A DNA stretch of 53,745 nt from Hortaea werneckii (lineage: Eukaryota; Ascomycota; Dothideomycetes; Mycosphaerellales; Teratosphaeriaceae). Below, one piece after another: positions 53,563 through 53,745 of the stretch (position 1 is its first letter; each line of letters begins with the position of its first letter). The position numbers were made by a program, and so were the translations under genes. The notes under the pieces were generated by a model. The model saw nothing but the letters and a program-made list of their open reading frames with translations. It searched no databases and had not been told where the DNA came from. Where the stretch lies: positions 1 through 53,745 of the forward strand of contig JBAOKB010000049.1 of NCBI GenBank assembly GCA_037044905.1. The letters run 5' to 3'.

Positions 53563-53745
53563 ATGGCATTCCCTGCGTTCTGCTATAGTCCATTGCCACA
53601 GCCGAAAACAGACATCAGGCTACTAAGCTTCCACCCTAGGACTCATGATCCTGATACAAGCACACTCGAGTTAAACATCGAGTCCTTCGCACTGCGAGAT
53701 GCACCGCCATATGCAGCCATGTCATACACCTGGGGTGAGCCACCC
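53563..53745 (+). CDS. HET-domain protein, N-terminus (3'-truncated by window edge)
   Basis: 61 codons from ATG 53563 to the window end, all open. It begins MAFPAFCYSPLPQPKTDIRL, then LLSFHPRTHD, ELNIESFALRDAPPYAAMSY and TWGEPP. The F.Y.PL....IRLL opening and the YxAMSYTWG element are the diagnostic start of the fungal heterokaryon-incompatibility (HET) domain. Proteins of this type trigger programmed cell death when incompatible strains fuse, or act as NLR-linked effectors. Most HET family members have no known function. The remaining domain order (ankyrin, NACHT, WD or HET alone) lies outside the window. Confidence 0.85.
   Translation, partial: MAFPAFCYSPLPQPKTDIRLLSFHPRTHDPDTSTLELNIESFALRDAPPYAAMSYTWGEPP

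Noticed and set aside
1..53745. tRNA, rRNA, CRISPR, or a secondary-metabolite cluster
   Set aside because: No convincing tRNA B-box with a fitting fold, no direct-repeat/spacer pattern, no PKS/NRPS/terpene genes among those found.

Overview
This window is nuclear DNA of a filamentous ascomycete (Pezizomycotina). Dothideomycetes is my best guess, but that is an inference. The evidence is protein genes broken by short introns (about 50-150 bp, GT...AG), intergenic regions of 0.3-2 kb, typical fungal families (HET, DUF4246, F-box, long-chain alcohol oxidase, GH16, small secreted Cys-rich protein), and one AT-rich block with the marks of repeat-induced point mutation (RIP). I saw no bacterial operon structure, CRISPR array, rRNA or convincing tRNA.

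Layout, left to right. 1-2736 (+): 3' part of an oxysterol-binding protein (PH + FFAT + ORD). 3083-5426 (-): GMC long-chain alcohol oxidase. 7257-8123 (+): FYVE protein. 9006-10985 (+): three-exon DUF4246 protein. 11692-12606 and 13944-14942 (+): two unrelated-looking four-TM membrane proteins. 15575-16011 (+): secreted 12-cysteine protein. 16244-16945 and 17446-18042 (-): a helical protein and a coiled-coil protein. About 18280-20085: gene-poor, with a degenerate tandem repeat of about 140 bp. 20250-21344 (-) PRP18 and 21740-22564 (+) SAP18 are divergent. 23733-24215 (-): possible proline-rich small gene. 25032-27306 (+): SEC63. 27721-29035: RIP-degraded Tc1/mariner transposon with terminal inverted repeats and a TA duplication. 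29712-31164 (+): NIPA-type Mg2+ transporter. 32516-34138 (-): protein with a CBM48/AMPK-glycogen-binding-like domain. 35584-37828 (-): tandem BTB protein. 38827-39656 (-): glutathione S-transferase, divergent from a four-exon complex I B15/NDUFB4-like subunit (39996-40531, +). 40790-41985 (-): membrane-anchored GH16. 42977-46318 (+): F-box protein. 47362-50154 (-): long acidic Gln/Glu-rich protein with an in-frame intron. 51000-52934 (+): TAF4. 53563 to the window end (+): start of a HET-domain protein.

Most genes are housekeeping: sterol transport, PI3P binding, ER translocation, splicing, chromatin, TFIID, complex I and Mg2+ transport. They do not form a pathway cluster. The accessory material is the repeat array, the dead transposon, the secreted Cys-rich protein, the small proline-rich ORF and the HET gene at the edge. 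I found no convincing new multi-gene system. The most unusual items are the ~140-bp array, the compact 12-Cys secreted protein, and the transposon whose two TIRs differ by exactly two CpA-to-TpA changes.
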